Shown: positions 53,480 through 63,051 of the stretch, in pieces
Position numbering within the stretch: position 1 is the stretch's first letter
How the letters are laid out: each line of letters begins with the position of its first letter
Origin: Fusibacter paucivorans
GTDB taxonomy: Bacteria > Bacillota > Clostridia > Peptostreptococcales > Acidaminobacteraceae
Length of the DNA stretch: 64,000 bases
Direction: 5' to 3'
Assembly: GCF_018390735.1 (NCBI RefSeq)
Contig: NZ_JAHBCL010000008.1
Span: 62,001 to 126,000 of the forward strand
Position numbers and translations under genes: made by a program
Notes under the pieces: model-generated
Told to the model about the DNA's origin: nothing
Seen by the model: only the letters and a program-made list of their open reading frames with translations
Database searches by the model: none

Positions 53480-53953
53480 ATGAAGGTAGGAATCATATTA
53501 TACTCACAAACAGGCAATACCAGATCCGTTGCAAATCGTCTCGAAACGGCTCTCGCCAACGCAGGACATGATGTTATGTTGATGGAGGTTATGGTTAGCG
53601 GCAATGCGCCTCATCTCGAAATTGTTGAGAAGCCTGACCCGTCGCCATTTGATCTTGTCATTTTTGGTGGACCGGTCCAGGGGTTCAACATTAGTCTCCC
53701 AATGAAGCAGTACTTGACAACAATGCCCAATATAACGGGTAAGCGCTTTATTTGTTTTGCAACGCAGCAGCTTCCATTTAAGTGGATGGGCGGGGAGCGG
53801 TCGATCCGAAGTATGCGTGAGATTGTCGAAGAGAAGGGTGGTCATTTTGTTGGACACGGTGTTATCAACTGGTCTCGAACAGATCGTGAAGCCAGAATAG
53901 AGCGCATGCTGGCGCATATGATGCGGATGCTGGAAATTGATTTAATGGATTAA
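53480..53953 (+). CDS. Flavodoxin family protein
   Basis: A 157-residue flavodoxin-like protein. YSQTGNTRSVA at about 8-18 is the FMN phosphate loop and VIFGGPVQGFNIS near 61-73 the isoalloxazine loop. AAAGGAGG lies ahead of ATG 53480. It is monocistronic, divergent from alkaline phosphatase and followed by a terminator. An electron carrier or a quinone reductase role is possible. Confidence 0.87.
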   Translation: MKVGIILYSQTGNTRSVANRLETALANAGHDVMLMEVMVSGNAPHLEIVEKPDPSPFDLVIFGGPVQGFNISLPMKQYLTTMPNITGKRFICFATQQLPFKWMGGERSIRSMREIVEEKGGHFVGHGVINWSRTDREARIERMLAHMMRMLEIDLMD

Positions 53954-53991
53954 ATGCGGTGTAATGGAATGATTACATTATGCTTATGATT

Positions 53992-54026
53992 AAAAGACGC
54001 TGCCGAAATATCGGCAACGTCTTTTT
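53992..54026 (+). terminator. Intrinsic terminator of the flavodoxin gene
   Basis: AAAAGACG and TGCCGA pair with TCGGCA and CGTCTTTTT with a single-base offset; T run present. Confidence 0.85.
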
Positions 54027-54152
54027 GATTGGAATACTCTGTTGATTGAATGTGAATACTGCTTCTAGGGAAAGCATTTCATAGCCTCTAATCTGCTTAC
54101 ATATTTCAGATTTTACACTGAAGATCGTCTATGGATACATTTGATTTGTGAT

Positions 54153-55598
54153 TTAGAGATAAGTGGCCGTCATCATTTTTTTACGCGTATAGAATTCAAC
54201 ACCGTCTTTACCATTGGCGTGAAGATCACCATAAAATGAACTTTTGTAGCCGGAGAATGGGAAGAATGCCATTGGTGCCGGTACGCCCAGGTTAATGCCC
54301 AGCATGCCTGCATCAATAGTGTCGCGGAATTCTCTCACCGCATTAGCGCTGTTTGTGAAAAGACAGGCGCCATTGGCAAACGCAGACTGATTAGTAATGG
54401 CAATCGCCTCGGTTAATGTCTCTGCTCTGACAATGGATAAGACTGGTGCAAAAATCTCATCTGTCCATATTTTCATTCCCGGCTTGACATCATCAAAAAT
54501 TGTTGCCCCTAGGAAGTATCCGACACCTTTGCATGCATCGTCCAAACGACCATCTCTAACCAGTGTTGCGCCCTCTTGAATGCCTGTTTCGATATAGTTA
54601 AGGGTTTTGGCTTTATGCGCTTCCCGAATGACTGGTCCCAAGAAAACACCATCATCAAGACCGTTGCCGATCACGATGGCATCAGCCGCTGTTTTGAGTG
54701 CTGCGACGAGTTCATCGGCAACGGTACCAACTGCGACGACAACGGAGCAGGCCATGCAGCGTTCACCGGCAGAACCAAATGCAGCACCAATAATATTTTT
54801 GACTGCATTTTGCAGGTTAGCATCTGGGAGCACAATGGTGTGATTTTTTGCACCCGCAAGCGCCTGAACGCGTTTGCCGTTTGCGGCAGCGGTTTTATAG
54901 ATGTATTCTGCAACAGGCTGAGAGCCGACGAAAGAGACGGCTTTAACATCCGGATGTTCTAAAATGCCGTTGACGACATCGTGAGCACCGTGAACAATAT
55001 TGAAAACACCATCTGGGAATCCAGCTTCCTTTGTGAGTTCGGCGAGTCTGTTGGCAAGCAGCGGTGTCCGTTCGGAAGGTTTTAAAATAAATGTGTTGCC
55101 ACAGGCGACGGCGAGCGGAAACATCCAGCACGGAACCATCATTGGGAAGTTAAAAGGCGTAATGCCGCCAATGACGCCGATTGGATAGCGCCACATACCA
55201 GATTCGACATTAGTGGCAATATCGGGAAGCTGGGAGCCCATCATCAGCGTGGGCGCACCGCAGGCAAATTCGACGCATTCGATGCCGCGTTGAACTTCAC
55301 CCATGGCTTCTCCGACGCTTTTGCCGTTTTCTTTTGTAATTAAGATTGCGAGTTCTTCCCAGTGTTCGACGAGCAGTTGCTGGTATTTAAAGAGGATACG
55401 CGCTCGGCGCGGCACTGCTGTCTTTGACCATGCTGGAAAGGCATTTTTTGCTGCTGTGACTGCTTTTTCAAAATCAGTTCTATTTGAAATGGGGACGTGA
55501 ATAAGGACTTCACCAGTTGCAGGATTTGGGACCACTTCTGTTTTGTCGGATTCAGCAGCGATCCATTCGCCGTTAATATAATTTTTGGATATGTTCAT
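54153..55598 (-). CDS. mmsA: CoA-acylating methylmalonate-semialdehyde dehydrogenase family
   Basis: A 481-residue NAD-dependent aldehyde dehydrogenase that oxidises malonate- or methylmalonate-semialdehyde to acetyl- or propionyl-CoA. Catalytic C281 in GERCMAC, with R104 in [11 protein letters not shown] and R280, are the residues that set this family (IolA/MmsA) apart from non-acylating relatives. GAGGTG precedes ATG 55598. It follows an iron-type alcohol dehydrogenase by 44 bases under a sigma-54 promoter. No inositol or valine genes are nearby, so another semialdehyde (for example from 3-hydroxypropionate or beta-alanine) is possible. Confidence 0.9.
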   Translation of the reverse strand: MNISKNYINGEWIAAESDKTEVVPNPATGEVLIHVPISNRTDFEKAVTAAKNAFPAWSKTAVPRRARILFKYQQLLVEHWEELAILITKENGKSVGEAMGEVQRGIECVEFACGAPTLMMGSQLPDIATNVESGMWRYPIGVIGGITPFNFPMMVPCWMFPLAVACGNTFILKPSERTPLLANRLAELTKEAGFPDGVFNIVHGAHDVVNGILEHPDVKAVSFVGSQPVAEYIYKTAAANGKRVQALAGAKNHTIVLPDANLQNAVKNIIGAAFGSAGERCMACSVVVAVGTVADELVAALKTAADAIVIGNGLDDGVFLGPVIREAHKAKTLNYIETGIQEGATLVRDGRLDDACKGVGYFLGATIFDDVKPGMKIWTDEIFAPVLSIVRAETLTEAIAITNQSAFANGACLFTNSANAVREFRDTIDAGMLGINLGVPAPMAFFPFSGYKSSFYGDLHANGKDGVEFYTRKKMMTATYL

Positions 55599-55642
55599 TT
55601 TTATCACCTCATCAGTAGATTGGATTATCGTTTGGAATGTCG

Positions 55643-56827
55643 CTATTTGGCAGCATAATCGTAGTGGTAACATGTTCTATAGAGCTCAATGATTTCCGCA
55701 TGCGTTGGAACGACAGGATTATAATTAGGGCTGCCGCTTGCCAACGCATCAGTTGCCATTTTATCAAGTACTTCATTAAATTTTGCTTCATCAATGCCCC
55801 AGCCTTTTAAATTTGGAATATTGAGATCGTGACAAAGTCCCTTGATAACGGCAATGGCATGATCGGCCCAATCGCTGTCACTGTTGCAGGCAGCATCAGG
55901 ATCAATTAATCTGCCAATAACGGCTAATTGCGGCGTTGCGGCCTCTTTGCTGAACGACAGACAGGCGGGCAGCAGCATGGCATTTGATATGCCGTGCGGG
56001 ACGTGAAACAATGCGCCAATGGGTCTGGACATCCCATGAATTAACGTTACTGAAGCGTTGGAAAAGGCTACACCCGCCTGCATTGCTGCGAGAGACATTT
56101 TTTCGCGGGCATCAACATCGTCGCCATGCTCATAGACGCGTTTAATGTTTTTAGTAATGAGCTCAATCGCTGAAAGTGCGAAAGAATCGGTCATAGGGTG
56201 GGCACTTTTTGAAAAATAAGCTTCAATGGCGTGGCACAGTGCATCAAGGCCGGTTGCCGAGGTAACATTTTTAGGTGTTGTCAATGTAAGGAACGGGTCA
56301 ACAATTGACATTCGCGGTAAAAAAGCACTTTGCTTAATCATCATTTTGACATCTTTTTCAAGGTTTGTGATGACAGCGACATTGGTTACCTCTGAACCGG
56401 TGCCGGCAGTGGTTGGTATGGCAATCACGGGCAGCGGTACGGTTTCTGCAATGCGTTTGCCGCCCATGAACTCGCCAATATACCCCTTGTTGGTGGCGAC
56501 GACGGAAACGGCTTTTGCGGTGTCGATACAGCTGCCGCCGCCAATGGCGACAATGATATCGCAAGATTCAGCTTCACAAATGCGAAGGGCATCCTGTACA
56601 AAGGCATCAGAAGGCTCGCTGTTGGCATCTAAATAGTAGGCACATGAAATGCCTTTCGCGTTCAGCAAGACGGTACATTTTTCCACATAGCCTACTTTTT
56701 CCATAATTCGATCACTGACAATCAGCGCTTTTTGCCCCAATGAAGCAGCCAATTCACCCAGTTGACTCAGAGAATCACGGCCATAAAGCAGTTTTTGCGG
56801 CATTTCAAAGTTTGAAAAAGATTGCAT
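55643..56827 (-). CDS. Iron-containing alcohol dehydrogenase
   Basis: A 394-residue group III alcohol dehydrogenase. [10 protein letters not shown] at about 96-105 binds NAD(P), and the metal ligands are D195, H199, H264 and H278. ATG 56827 is preferred since GGGGGA abuts the other ATG at 56833. With the CoA-acylating dehydrogenase it can turn an alcohol or hydroxyacid into an acyl-CoA via the aldehyde. 4-Hydroxybutyrate and 3-hydroxypropionate dehydrogenases belong to this family. Sigma-54 control is likely. Confidence 0.9.
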   Translation of the reverse strand: MQSFSNFEMPQKLLYGRDSLSQLGELAASLGQKALIVSDRIMEKVGYVEKCTVLLNAKGISCAYYLDANSEPSDAFVQDALRICEAESCDIIVAIGGGSCIDTAKAVSVVATNKGYIGEFMGGKRIAETVPLPVIAIPTTAGTGSEVTNVAVITNLEKDVKMMIKQSAFLPRMSIVDPFLTLTTPKNVTSATGLDALCHAIEAYFSKSAHPMTDSFALSAIELITKNIKRVYEHGDDVDAREKMSLAAMQAGVAFSNASVTLIHGMSRPIGALFHVPHGISNAMLLPACLSFSKEAATPQLAVIGRLIDPDAACNSDSDWADHAIAVIKGLCHDLNIPNLKGWGIDEAKFNEVLDKMATDALASGSPNYNPVVPTHAEIIELYRTCYHYDYAAK

Positions 56828-56999
56828 CTTCATTCCCCCTTAGATTATTTACATCAAATGTGTAACCGTTGTAGGATTGCAGCACTAGAGACAGTAAACA
56901 CAGTATAAATCTCTTTGCGTAAACCGTTCAACGGTCATTGAGCACGTCGACGAAACGACGTATTGAATGTTCTCAGGTGCGCCACCTGCTTTATAACAT

Positions 57000-57016
57000 T
57001 GCAAAGATGATGCCAA
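57000..57016 (-). promoter_or_regulatory. Sigma-54 promoter of the dehydrogenase operon
   Basis: Minus strand TTGGCAT-CATCT-TTGCA matches the -24/-12 pattern with five-base gap (one change, C to T). The leader would be about 160 nt. Confidence 0.72.
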
Positions 57017-57054
57017 ATAGAAAGTTTATACGAAAAAAAGCAGTTAATAGCTAT

Positions 57055-57137
57055 CACGTCGTTGGAAAGACTGGTTCGACGTGCAGCGCAAAGATATAGG
57101 AGAAGAAGTGTTGTAATGCAATGCATAAGGGCATTGC
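57055..57137. promoter_or_regulatory. Candidate enhancer dyads of the dehydrogenase operon
   Basis: CACGTCG-N15-CGACGTG at 57055-57083 and GCAATGC-N6-GCATTGC at 57118-57137. The second is about 110 bases upstream of the -24 element, a typical enhancer distance. Confidence 0.5.
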
Positions 57138-57244
57138 TTCGAAATGTTCAAAAAATCATACATATCTTAACGGATACTGTTTTTATTTTCGAACAGTTTC
57201 AAAAATGTAACAGTGAACACATCGTTTTTTGGTTTTTACTGGAA

Positions 57245-57277
57245 AAAAAGAAGGTGCTTTGAAAACGCACCTTCTTT
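57245..57277 (-). terminator. Terminator of the CBS-PAS activator gene
   Basis: AAAGAAGGTGC pairs with GCACCTTCTTT, followed by T on the minus strand. It separates the activator from the dehydrogenase promoter. Confidence 0.85.
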
Positions 57278-59072
57278 ACTGTAGATTATGTTTTTTCATT
57301 TTCATATAAAGGGTTGAACGCTGAATGTTCAATAATCTGGCAGCTGCGGCTTTATTACCGCTCGTCTGCTTCAAAGTTTCTAAGATCAACAGTTTTTCCT
57401 GCTGATCCATTACGGCTTTAATATTGCTTTCGACTTCATCGACACTGAGCTGATGTGCAGCTGCGACTTTGTGTCTTATGTTTTTGGGGAGATCTTCAGG
57501 TGATATCTCTGCCTGTTCTGTTAGACAGACCAGCATTTCACATAGGTTGATGATCTCACGAACATTGCCGTGCCAATTGTAGGCCTGAAGGATGAGCATG
57601 GCGGCTTTCGAGACTTTTTTTTCAGCGATTCCAAAGGCAGAACTGTATTGATGAATAAAATGATTAATCAATTTTGGAATATCTTCAGTTCGTTCTCTGA
57701 GTGGTGGCAAATGCAGGCGAATAATATTGATTCGATAATACAGGTCTTCCCGAAATTGACCGGATTCTACCATAGATTCCATGTCGCGGTTTGTTGCGGC
57801 GATAATTCGGACGTTAATTTTTTTCCGATTGGTGCCGCCGACGCGTTCGACAACGCGTTCTTGGAGGACGCGAAGAATTTTTGCCTGCATGAGGAGCGGC
57901 ATGTCGCCGATTTCGTCTAAAAAGATCGTACCGTTGTCAGCCTGTTCAAAACGGCCGGGTTTACCACCGCGTCGTGCATCGGTGAAAGCGCCCTCTTCAT
58001 AACCAAAGAGTTCTGTTTCAAGCAGGTTTTCAGGAATGGCGGCACAGTTGACACTGATGAGCGGGCCATCTGAAAAAGCGCTCATGTCGTGGATTGCTTG
58101 AGCAAAAACTTCTTTTCCCGTACCGCTTTCACCGGTGATCAAAACAGTGGCGGGTGTTACTGCCGCTTTTTTTGCAAGGCGCTTTGCGCTGAGCATTGCC
58201 GCACTGGTGCCGATAATTTTGTTGAGATGATAGAGATCGCGCTCTGAAAAGACAAATTCATTTTCGCTCGGTTTTTGTCTGGCATCATGGACGCGTCCCA
58301 AAATATGATAAAGCTGTGTAACATCCTGAAAAATGAGCATACCAATTGCGCCGACAACTTTCTTGCCATTAAAAATTGGGATACGATGGACGATCATATC
58401 GTGTCCTTGAATGCGCTGAATAAAACCTCGTTCTTCAGTGCCGTTTTTGACAACAATGTGAAGTCTTGTGTTTTCGATAACCTCTCGAACATCTTTGCCG
58501 ATAATGGCATCCCGGCTCTTGCCGACAAATCGACAGTAAGCTTCGTTGAATTCGATGATTTTACAAGTTTGATCAATGACGACAACGCCTTCGTAGGCCG
58601 AATTGAGGACGAGTTTTAAGATTTCCACATGATCAATTGTATCGCGAAAGTACTGTAGGTAGAAGGCGTTAGCTTTTAGAATATCAGTACGAGTGATAAT
58701 GCCGAGCAGTTTTTTATCAGAATCGACGACGGGCAGACAGCCGTCGCGCATTTGAATGGCTTTGTCAATTTTGTCTTTCGGCGATATCGTCGCAAATTCA
58801 GTTTCCATAACATATGACACAGGTGTTTCAAGGTTGCAGCTTTTAAAAAAAGCTTGGATCAGTGTTGATTTGGTAATTAATCCGAGCAGCGTACGTTGGT
58901 CAGAGACAACGGGAACGCTGTAAATATGATGTGCATTGAGTAAATCTGTCGCTTCTTTAAGTGTCTGATACGGATGGACAACATAGGGCTCGGGTGTCAT
59001 CCATTTTTCTACGGGGGTATCGATATGCAAATGATCGAAGGGCAAGTGATCAAATGCCTCGTAGTTCAGCAT
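57276..59072 (-). CDS. Sigma-54-dependent activator, CBS-CBS-PAS-AAA+-Fis
   Basis: A 598-residue enhancer-binding protein. Tandem CBS domains at about 20-135 (nucleotide sensing), PAS at about 150-260 (ILKLVLNSAYEGVVVIDQT), AAA+ at about 295-520 with Walker A GESGTGKE and Walker B IFLDEIGD, and Fis-type helix-turn-helix SGNKAAAARLLNIQRSTLYMKM. The sigma-54 contact loop reads GAFTDA instead of GAFTGA. AAGGAGG precedes the ATG. It sits directly upstream of the dehydrogenase operon, its probable target. Confidence 0.93.
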   Translation of the reverse strand: MLNYEAFDHLPFDHLHIDTPVEKWMTPEPYVVHPYQTLKEATDLLNAHHIYSVPVVSDQRTLLGLITKSTLIQAFFKSCNLETPVSYVMETEFATISPKDKIDKAIQMRDGCLPVVDSDKKLLGIITRTDILKANAFYLQYFRDTIDHVEILKLVLNSAYEGVVVIDQTCKIIEFNEAYCRFVGKSRDAIIGKDVREVIENTRLHIVVKNGTEERGFIQRIQGHDMIVHRIPIFNGKKVVGAIGMLIFQDVTQLYHILGRVHDARQKPSENEFVFSERDLYHLNKIIGTSAAMLSAKRLAKKAAVTPATVLITGESGTGKEVFAQAIHDMSAFSDGPLISVNCAAIPENLLETELFGYEEGAFTDARRGGKPGRFEQADNGTIFLDEIGDMPLLMQAKILRVLQERVVERVGGTNRKKINVRIIAATNRDMESMVESGQFREDLYYRINIIRLHLPPLRERTEDIPKLINHFIHQYSSAFGIAEKKVSKAAMLILQAYNWHGNVREIINLCEMLVCLTEQAEISPEDLPKNIRHKVAAAHQLSVDEVESNIKAVMDQQEKLLILETLKQTSGNKAAAARLLNIQRSTLYMKMKKHNLQ

Positions 59073-59428
59073 GGCGGCCTCCTTCTAACACACGTCAAAT
59101 GTTTGAATTTTTATTACAAACATTATAGCATTACTATATGTGATAAATCAAAAAATAATTTTTCAATCATTTGCATTACAACCCCTCTGGTTGTTGAAAT
59201 AAGGAAAACTCACGCTGTTCCATTTATCTTTTCAATGACATTTTAAACGTTGCAATTTATACTAAGTATCAAAAAGAGTTATATATAATAAAATAATACT
59301 AATGTGTATACCAAACGCACAGCGATTACATACCGAATTCGTGCGGATGAATTACTGGTAATATCTTCATGGCTGTTAGTCATGATATAATGAGATATAG
59401 TTTTTAAAACAATCGGGAGATGTTGAAA
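59073..59428. other. Intergenic region between divergent activator and LysR genes
   Basis: AT-rich, with a short ATACTAAGTAT palindrome near 59259 and a TATAAT near 59386. No gene is seen. Confidence 0.4.
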
Positions 59429-60316
59429 ATGACCTTATTAAATTTTGAAATATTTAACATGGTAGTTCGCTGTCAAAGTTTTCAGAAAGCGGCAGAGCAT
59501 TTAAATTTAACGCCTTCAGCCGTTAGTCATGCCATTACAAAGTTCGAAACAGAAATTGGTCTCAAACTTTTTGTACGGCATCGCAGCGGTGTTGAACTGA
59601 CAGATGCCGGTTATATTTTATTGCCGTATATTCGTACGGTTATTAACGACGTGGCTCAGCTTGAACAAGTCGTGTCGCGAATTAAGGGGCTTGAGACGGG
59701 CTGTGTAAAAGTGGGCATGTTTAACAGCGTATGCGTGAACTGGATTCCAAATATCATTAAAGGGTATGCTAATGCACACCCCAATATTGATATTCAGATT
59801 TTTCAAGGTGGTTATGAGGATGTAGCAGCATGGATTGAAAATGCAACGATTGACATGGGGTTTGTTTCGTTATCAAGTGATTATCCGTTTGAAATTCAGC
59901 CGCTCTACAGAGATCCGCTTGTATGCATTGTGCCAAAGGGCTTTCAGTGCAAGTCGCCGGGCATTGTGACAATAGAAGATTTAAAAGAACAGTATCTCGT
60001 CCATCAGAGCGAGGGCAATGATGCGGAGACGAGCAATTATTTGAAATGCCATGATGTATCGGTGTCGGCACCGTTCCAAATTGAAGATGATCAATCACTG
60101 CTTGCGATTGTAGAAAGCGGTCTTGGGATTTGTCTTGTTCCCGAACTCGTCATTAAAAACGGCAATCACAATGTGGATGCTTATCCTATTTCACCAGAAG
60201 CCTATCGCGTTATTGGTCTTGCAGCGAGAGATGAAAAGAGTCTTTCACCTGTTGCAAGAAGCTTTTATGACTTTGTTTTACAATATATGAAGGCAGAAGG
60301 CATCTATAATGTATGA
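59429..60316 (+). CDS. LysR-family regulator
   Basis: A 295-residue regulator with N-terminal helix-turn-helix (SFQKAAEHLNLTPSAVSHAITKFE) and a periplasmic-binding-like effector domain from about 85. ATG 59429 is preferred, as GGGAG directly abuts the ATG at 59420 but stands nine bases from this one. It precedes an aminotransferase gene on the same strand by 120 bases and may regulate it. Confidence 0.92.
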   Translation: MTLLNFEIFNMVVRCQSFQKAAEHLNLTPSAVSHAITKFETEIGLKLFVRHRSGVELTDAGYILLPYIRTVINDVAQLEQVVSRIKGLETGCVKVGMFNSVCVNWIPNIIKGYANAHPNIDIQIFQGGYEDVAAWIENATIDMGFVSLSSDYPFEIQPLYRDPLVCIVPKGFQCKSPGIVTIEDLKEQYLVHQSEGNDAETSNYLKCHDVSVSAPFQIEDDQSLLAIVESGLGICLVPELVIKNGNHNVDAYPISPEAYRVIGLAARDEKSLSPVARSFYDFVLQYMKAEGIYNV

Positions 60317-60436
60317 TGAAAAAAATTCATCTTAAAGTTGATTAAAATTAATTTTACTTAATATAAAAAATGTAATACACTAATCTCATAATAGAGATAA
60401 AGACAGTACTATCAAGAAATTTACGTGGAGGTACAC

Positions 60437-61627
60437 ATGGCAAAGTATCAATTTGCAAAGCGCGTTGAAGGCATTCAGCCATCGGCGATTAAGGAACTTC
60501 TGGCGCTTGGCGCCGACCCTGAAGTGATCTCCTTTGGCGGCGGTTATCCTGACCCGGATTTATTTCCGCTGGATAAGCTAAGCGGTGTTTATCAGGAAGT
60601 GATTTTAGAAGAAGGAAAACAAGCGCTTCAATACTCGACAACAGAGGGGTTGCCGGCATTGCGCGAAAAAATAATTAAGCGGATGGCCCATATCGGTATT
60701 GAGTGCACAATGGATGAAGTGATGATGATTTCAGGTGGACAGCAAGGGTTGGACTTGGTGTCAAAGCTCTTTATCAACGAAGGGGATGCCATTATATGTG
60801 AGAGTCCAACCTTTTTAGGAGCTTTGCTGTCTTTTAAGCCATATGGTCCGAAATTTGTTTCTGTTCCGCTTGAAGCCGATGGTATATCTATTGACCATTT
60901 GGAAGCCGCATTGAAAGAAAATCCCAATACAAAGTTTATTTATACAATACCGGAATTTCAAAATCCAACTGGCGTCACGATGTCGCTTGAAAAGCGCAAA
61001 GCACTGCTGTCGCTGGCAAGTCAGCACAATGTGCTGATTTTAGAGGATAGTCCTTATCGTGAACTGCGTTATGAAGGTGATGTTTTGCCTTCTATTAAAA
61101 GTCTTGATACAGAAGGGCGCGTTATTCACTTAGGCAGTTTTTCAAAAATACTATGTCCCGGTTTGCGACTGGGCTGGGTGGTTGCACCTGCGGAGGTCAT
61201 TGGCAAAATCAGCATGTTAAAACTGGCTTCTGATACGCAGAACTCCACGCTGAACATGCATGCCGTCAATCGATTTATGGACAAATACGATATTGATTCA
61301 CATATTGAAGTACTAAAGCAAACGTACAAACGTAAAAAGGATTTGATGGTTGAAAACATGCGGACAAGTTTTCCGGATGCCGTTCAGTACACGAATCCTG
61401 AAGGGGGTCTATTCTCGTGGATTACATTTCCAGAGCGCGTAGACACCGTTAAACTGATGCGTGAAACCCTGGCAGAGGCCAAAGTTGCCTATGTTCCGGG
61501 GCTGTCATTTTTCCCCACTAAAGTTGAGAATAATCACTGCCGTATCAACTATTCCTATATGCCGGATGAAAAAATTGAATTTGGCATTCAGGCGATTGGC
61601 CGTATTGTTCAAAATTACTTTAAGTAA
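60437..61627 (+). CDS. PLP-dependent aminotransferase, LysN/ARO8-like
   Basis: A 396-residue class I/II aminotransferase. PLP lysine in LGSFSKILCPGLRLGW near residue 239, and FQNPTGVTM, DSPYRELRYEG are family features; the opening SFGGGYPDPDLFP is typical of 2-aminoadipate and related broad-range aminotransferases of the MocR-like branch. GGAGGT lies ahead of ATG 60437. Probably acts on 2-aminoadipate, aromatic or branched amino acids with 2-oxoglutarate; the exact substrate is open. Confidence 0.9.
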   Translation: MAKYQFAKRVEGIQPSAIKELLALGADPEVISFGGGYPDPDLFPLDKLSGVYQEVILEEGKQALQYSTTEGLPALREKIIKRMAHIGIECTMDEVMMISGGQQGLDLVSKLFINEGDAIICESPTFLGALLSFKPYGPKFVSVPLEADGISIDHLEAALKENPNTKFIYTIPEFQNPTGVTMSLEKRKALLSLASQHNVLILEDSPYRELRYEGDVLPSIKSLDTEGRVIHLGSFSKILCPGLRLGWVVAPAEVIGKISMLKLASDTQNSTLNMHAVNRFMDKYDIDSHIEVLKQTYKRKKDLMVENMRTSFPDAVQYTNPEGGLFSWITFPERVDTVKLMRETLAEAKVAYVPGLSFFPTKVENNHCRINYSYMPDEKIEFGIQAIGRIVQNYFK

Positions 61628-61628
61628 C

Positions 61629-61686
61629 CGTTATGTGAAGGTTGCAGCTCACATAACGTCTCTGGCGCCTTTGAGGCGCTTTTTTT
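61629..61686 (+). terminator. Tandem hairpins ending the aminotransferase gene
   Basis: CGTTATGTGA pairs with TCACATAACG (61629-61658), then GCGCCT-TTG-AGGCGC with seven T (61665-61686). The second is a clear intrinsic terminator. Confidence 0.85.
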
Positions 61687-61861
61687 AATGCAATTGTTGA
61701 AGAAGCATACTTTTCAATTGTATGCAAATGCGTTATAATGCTACTGAAACGCTGTAAACGAGATTAATGTGTTGCCATAACGATGCCGTTAAGGCGATTG
61801 AGTGACATGAAAATCGGCGGGTTCGTTGTTATTTTCCCTATAGAAGAAATAGAGGTGAGGT

Positions 61862-62239
61862 ATGTACCAAATTGTTCATATGTGTATCCGCGTAATGGAT
61901 TTAGAAAAATCGTTGGCTTTTTACCGCGACGCGTTTGGCTTTGAAGAGACGCGCCGAAAAGAATTTCCAGAAGATGCATTTTCTCTGGTCTTTATATCGG
62001 ATGCCGACCGCAATTTTGAAATTGAATTAACCTATAATTATAATCCTGAAAAGCCTTATGAACTCGGCAATGGCTACTCTCATTTGGGGATCGTTGTTGA
62101 AGATCTCGAAGCAAGTCATGCACGCCATCAGGCGATGGGTTATGAAGTGACGAAATTAATGGGGCTGCCTAATCAGGCACCAAGATTTTATTTTATTGAT
62201 GACCCTGACGGCTATAGCATTGAGGTTATCAGAAAATAG
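61862..62239 (+). CDS. Glyoxalase I-like VOC protein
   Basis: A 125-residue lactoylglutathione lyase family protein. H6 in IVHMCIRVMD, E55-region in FEIELTYNY, H78-region in GYSHLGIVVED and E122 in GYSIEVIRK match the four metal positions of glyoxalase I. GAGGTGAGG stands ahead of the ATG. It would detoxify methylglyoxal hemithioacetals; the thiol cofactor in this organism is unknown. Confidence 0.87.
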   Translation: MYQIVHMCIRVMDLEKSLAFYRDAFGFEETRRKEFPEDAFSLVFISDADRNFEIELTYNYNPEKPYELGNGYSHLGIVVEDLEASHARHQAMGYEVTKLMGLPNQAPRFYFIDDPDGYSIEVIRK

Positions 62240-62344
62240 CGACGATGAACCGCGCTGTTGTAAAAATATAAACTATTCAAGTACAAATACTGAGTAAAGA
62301 AAATTAAATCGATTGTAAAATCAATAAAAATGCTTTGACACAAG

Positions 62345-62374
62345 GACTGTCTCTTCAGAGGGACAGTCTTTTTT
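62345..62374 (+). terminator. Intrinsic terminator
   Basis: GACTGTC pairs with GACAGTC, with CTCT/AGGG pairing inside, then six T. Confidence 0.8.
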
Positions 62375-62404
62375 AATAGGGAGTGCTGTACTTTTAAATG
62401 CTGA

Positions 62405-62453
62405 TTGACGATGCGTTAAAAAGTGTATAAAATAAAACTACCAATGGTAGTTT
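62405..62453 (+). promoter_or_regulatory. Promoter and operator of the TetR gene
   Basis: TTGACG at 62405-62410 and TAAAAT at 62428-62433 have a 17-base spacer. AAACTACCA-A-TGGTAGTTT at 62435-62453 is a perfect 19-base palindrome over the transcription start, fitting autorepression by a TetR dimer. Confidence 0.78.
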
Positions 62454-62472
62454 TTGAAGGAGAAAGTTGATT

Positions 62473-63051
62473 ATGAGACATCAGTATTTAACAGAATCAC
62501 GTATTTTATCTGTAACACTGGCGATGATCGAATCAAATAATGGTACACAGCATTTGAATCTCAGAGCGATTGCGCGGGCGCTAACATGTGCGCATCAAAG
62601 TATTTACCGCTATTATGCAAATTATGATTTGCTGTTGGAAGCAGTGGCGGCCTATGGTGTTGGAAAGATGCGAACAGAATTGGCAGAACGGATACAGCCG
62701 GCGATTAATCTCTGGGATGCGATGCAGATTATCTTCGTGTATTTTATGGCACATGAGGGACTATTTCGTTTTTTATGGCTTGAAAAACATGCTTTTACTG
62801 AAAAACGCGTTTTAGGTATAGAAGGGAATCCTTCGGAATGGCTGAGGTCGTTATTAAAGACCGTAAAGACACCTGCAAATGAAGCAGTGCTTATAAAACA
62901 GCTAGATATTGCACATACTTATATGATAGGACGCCTTGCAAAATATTTCAATCATACGGATCGGCAGCAGTCGTCAGCGGAATTACTGAAAGAAGCGGGA
63001 GAAGCTCTAAGGATGATCGTTATTATTGAAATGGGAGAGGAGGATATATGA
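62473..63051 (+). CDS. TetR-family repressor
   Basis: A 192-residue regulator. The helix-turn-helix LNLRAIARALTCAHQSIYRYYANYDLLLEAV is at about 24-54. The ligand domain is helical and not recognisable further. ATG 62473 has GAAGGAG upstream. It overlaps the membrane protein gene by four bases (ATGA), so both are expressed together from the autoregulated promoter. Confidence 0.9.
   Translation: MRHQYLTESRILSVTLAMIESNNGTQHLNLRAIARALTCAHQSIYRYYANYDLLLEAVAAYGVGKMRTELAERIQPAINLWDAMQIIFVYFMAHEGLFRFLWLEKHAFTEKRVLGIEGNPSEWLRSLLKTVKTPANEAVLIKQLDIAHTYMIGRLAKYFNHTDRQQSSAELLKEAGEALRMIVIIEMGEEDI

Larger units (their letters stand above)
56828..57244 (-). other. Regulatory region between the dehydrogenase operon and its activator gene
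   Basis: It holds a sigma-54 promoter (57000-57016), a leader with two inverted repeats (ACGTCG-N6-CGACGT at 56944-56961; CAGGTG-CGC-CACCTG at 56974-56988), and two upstream dyads. No protein frame has a ribosome site. Confidence 0.6.
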
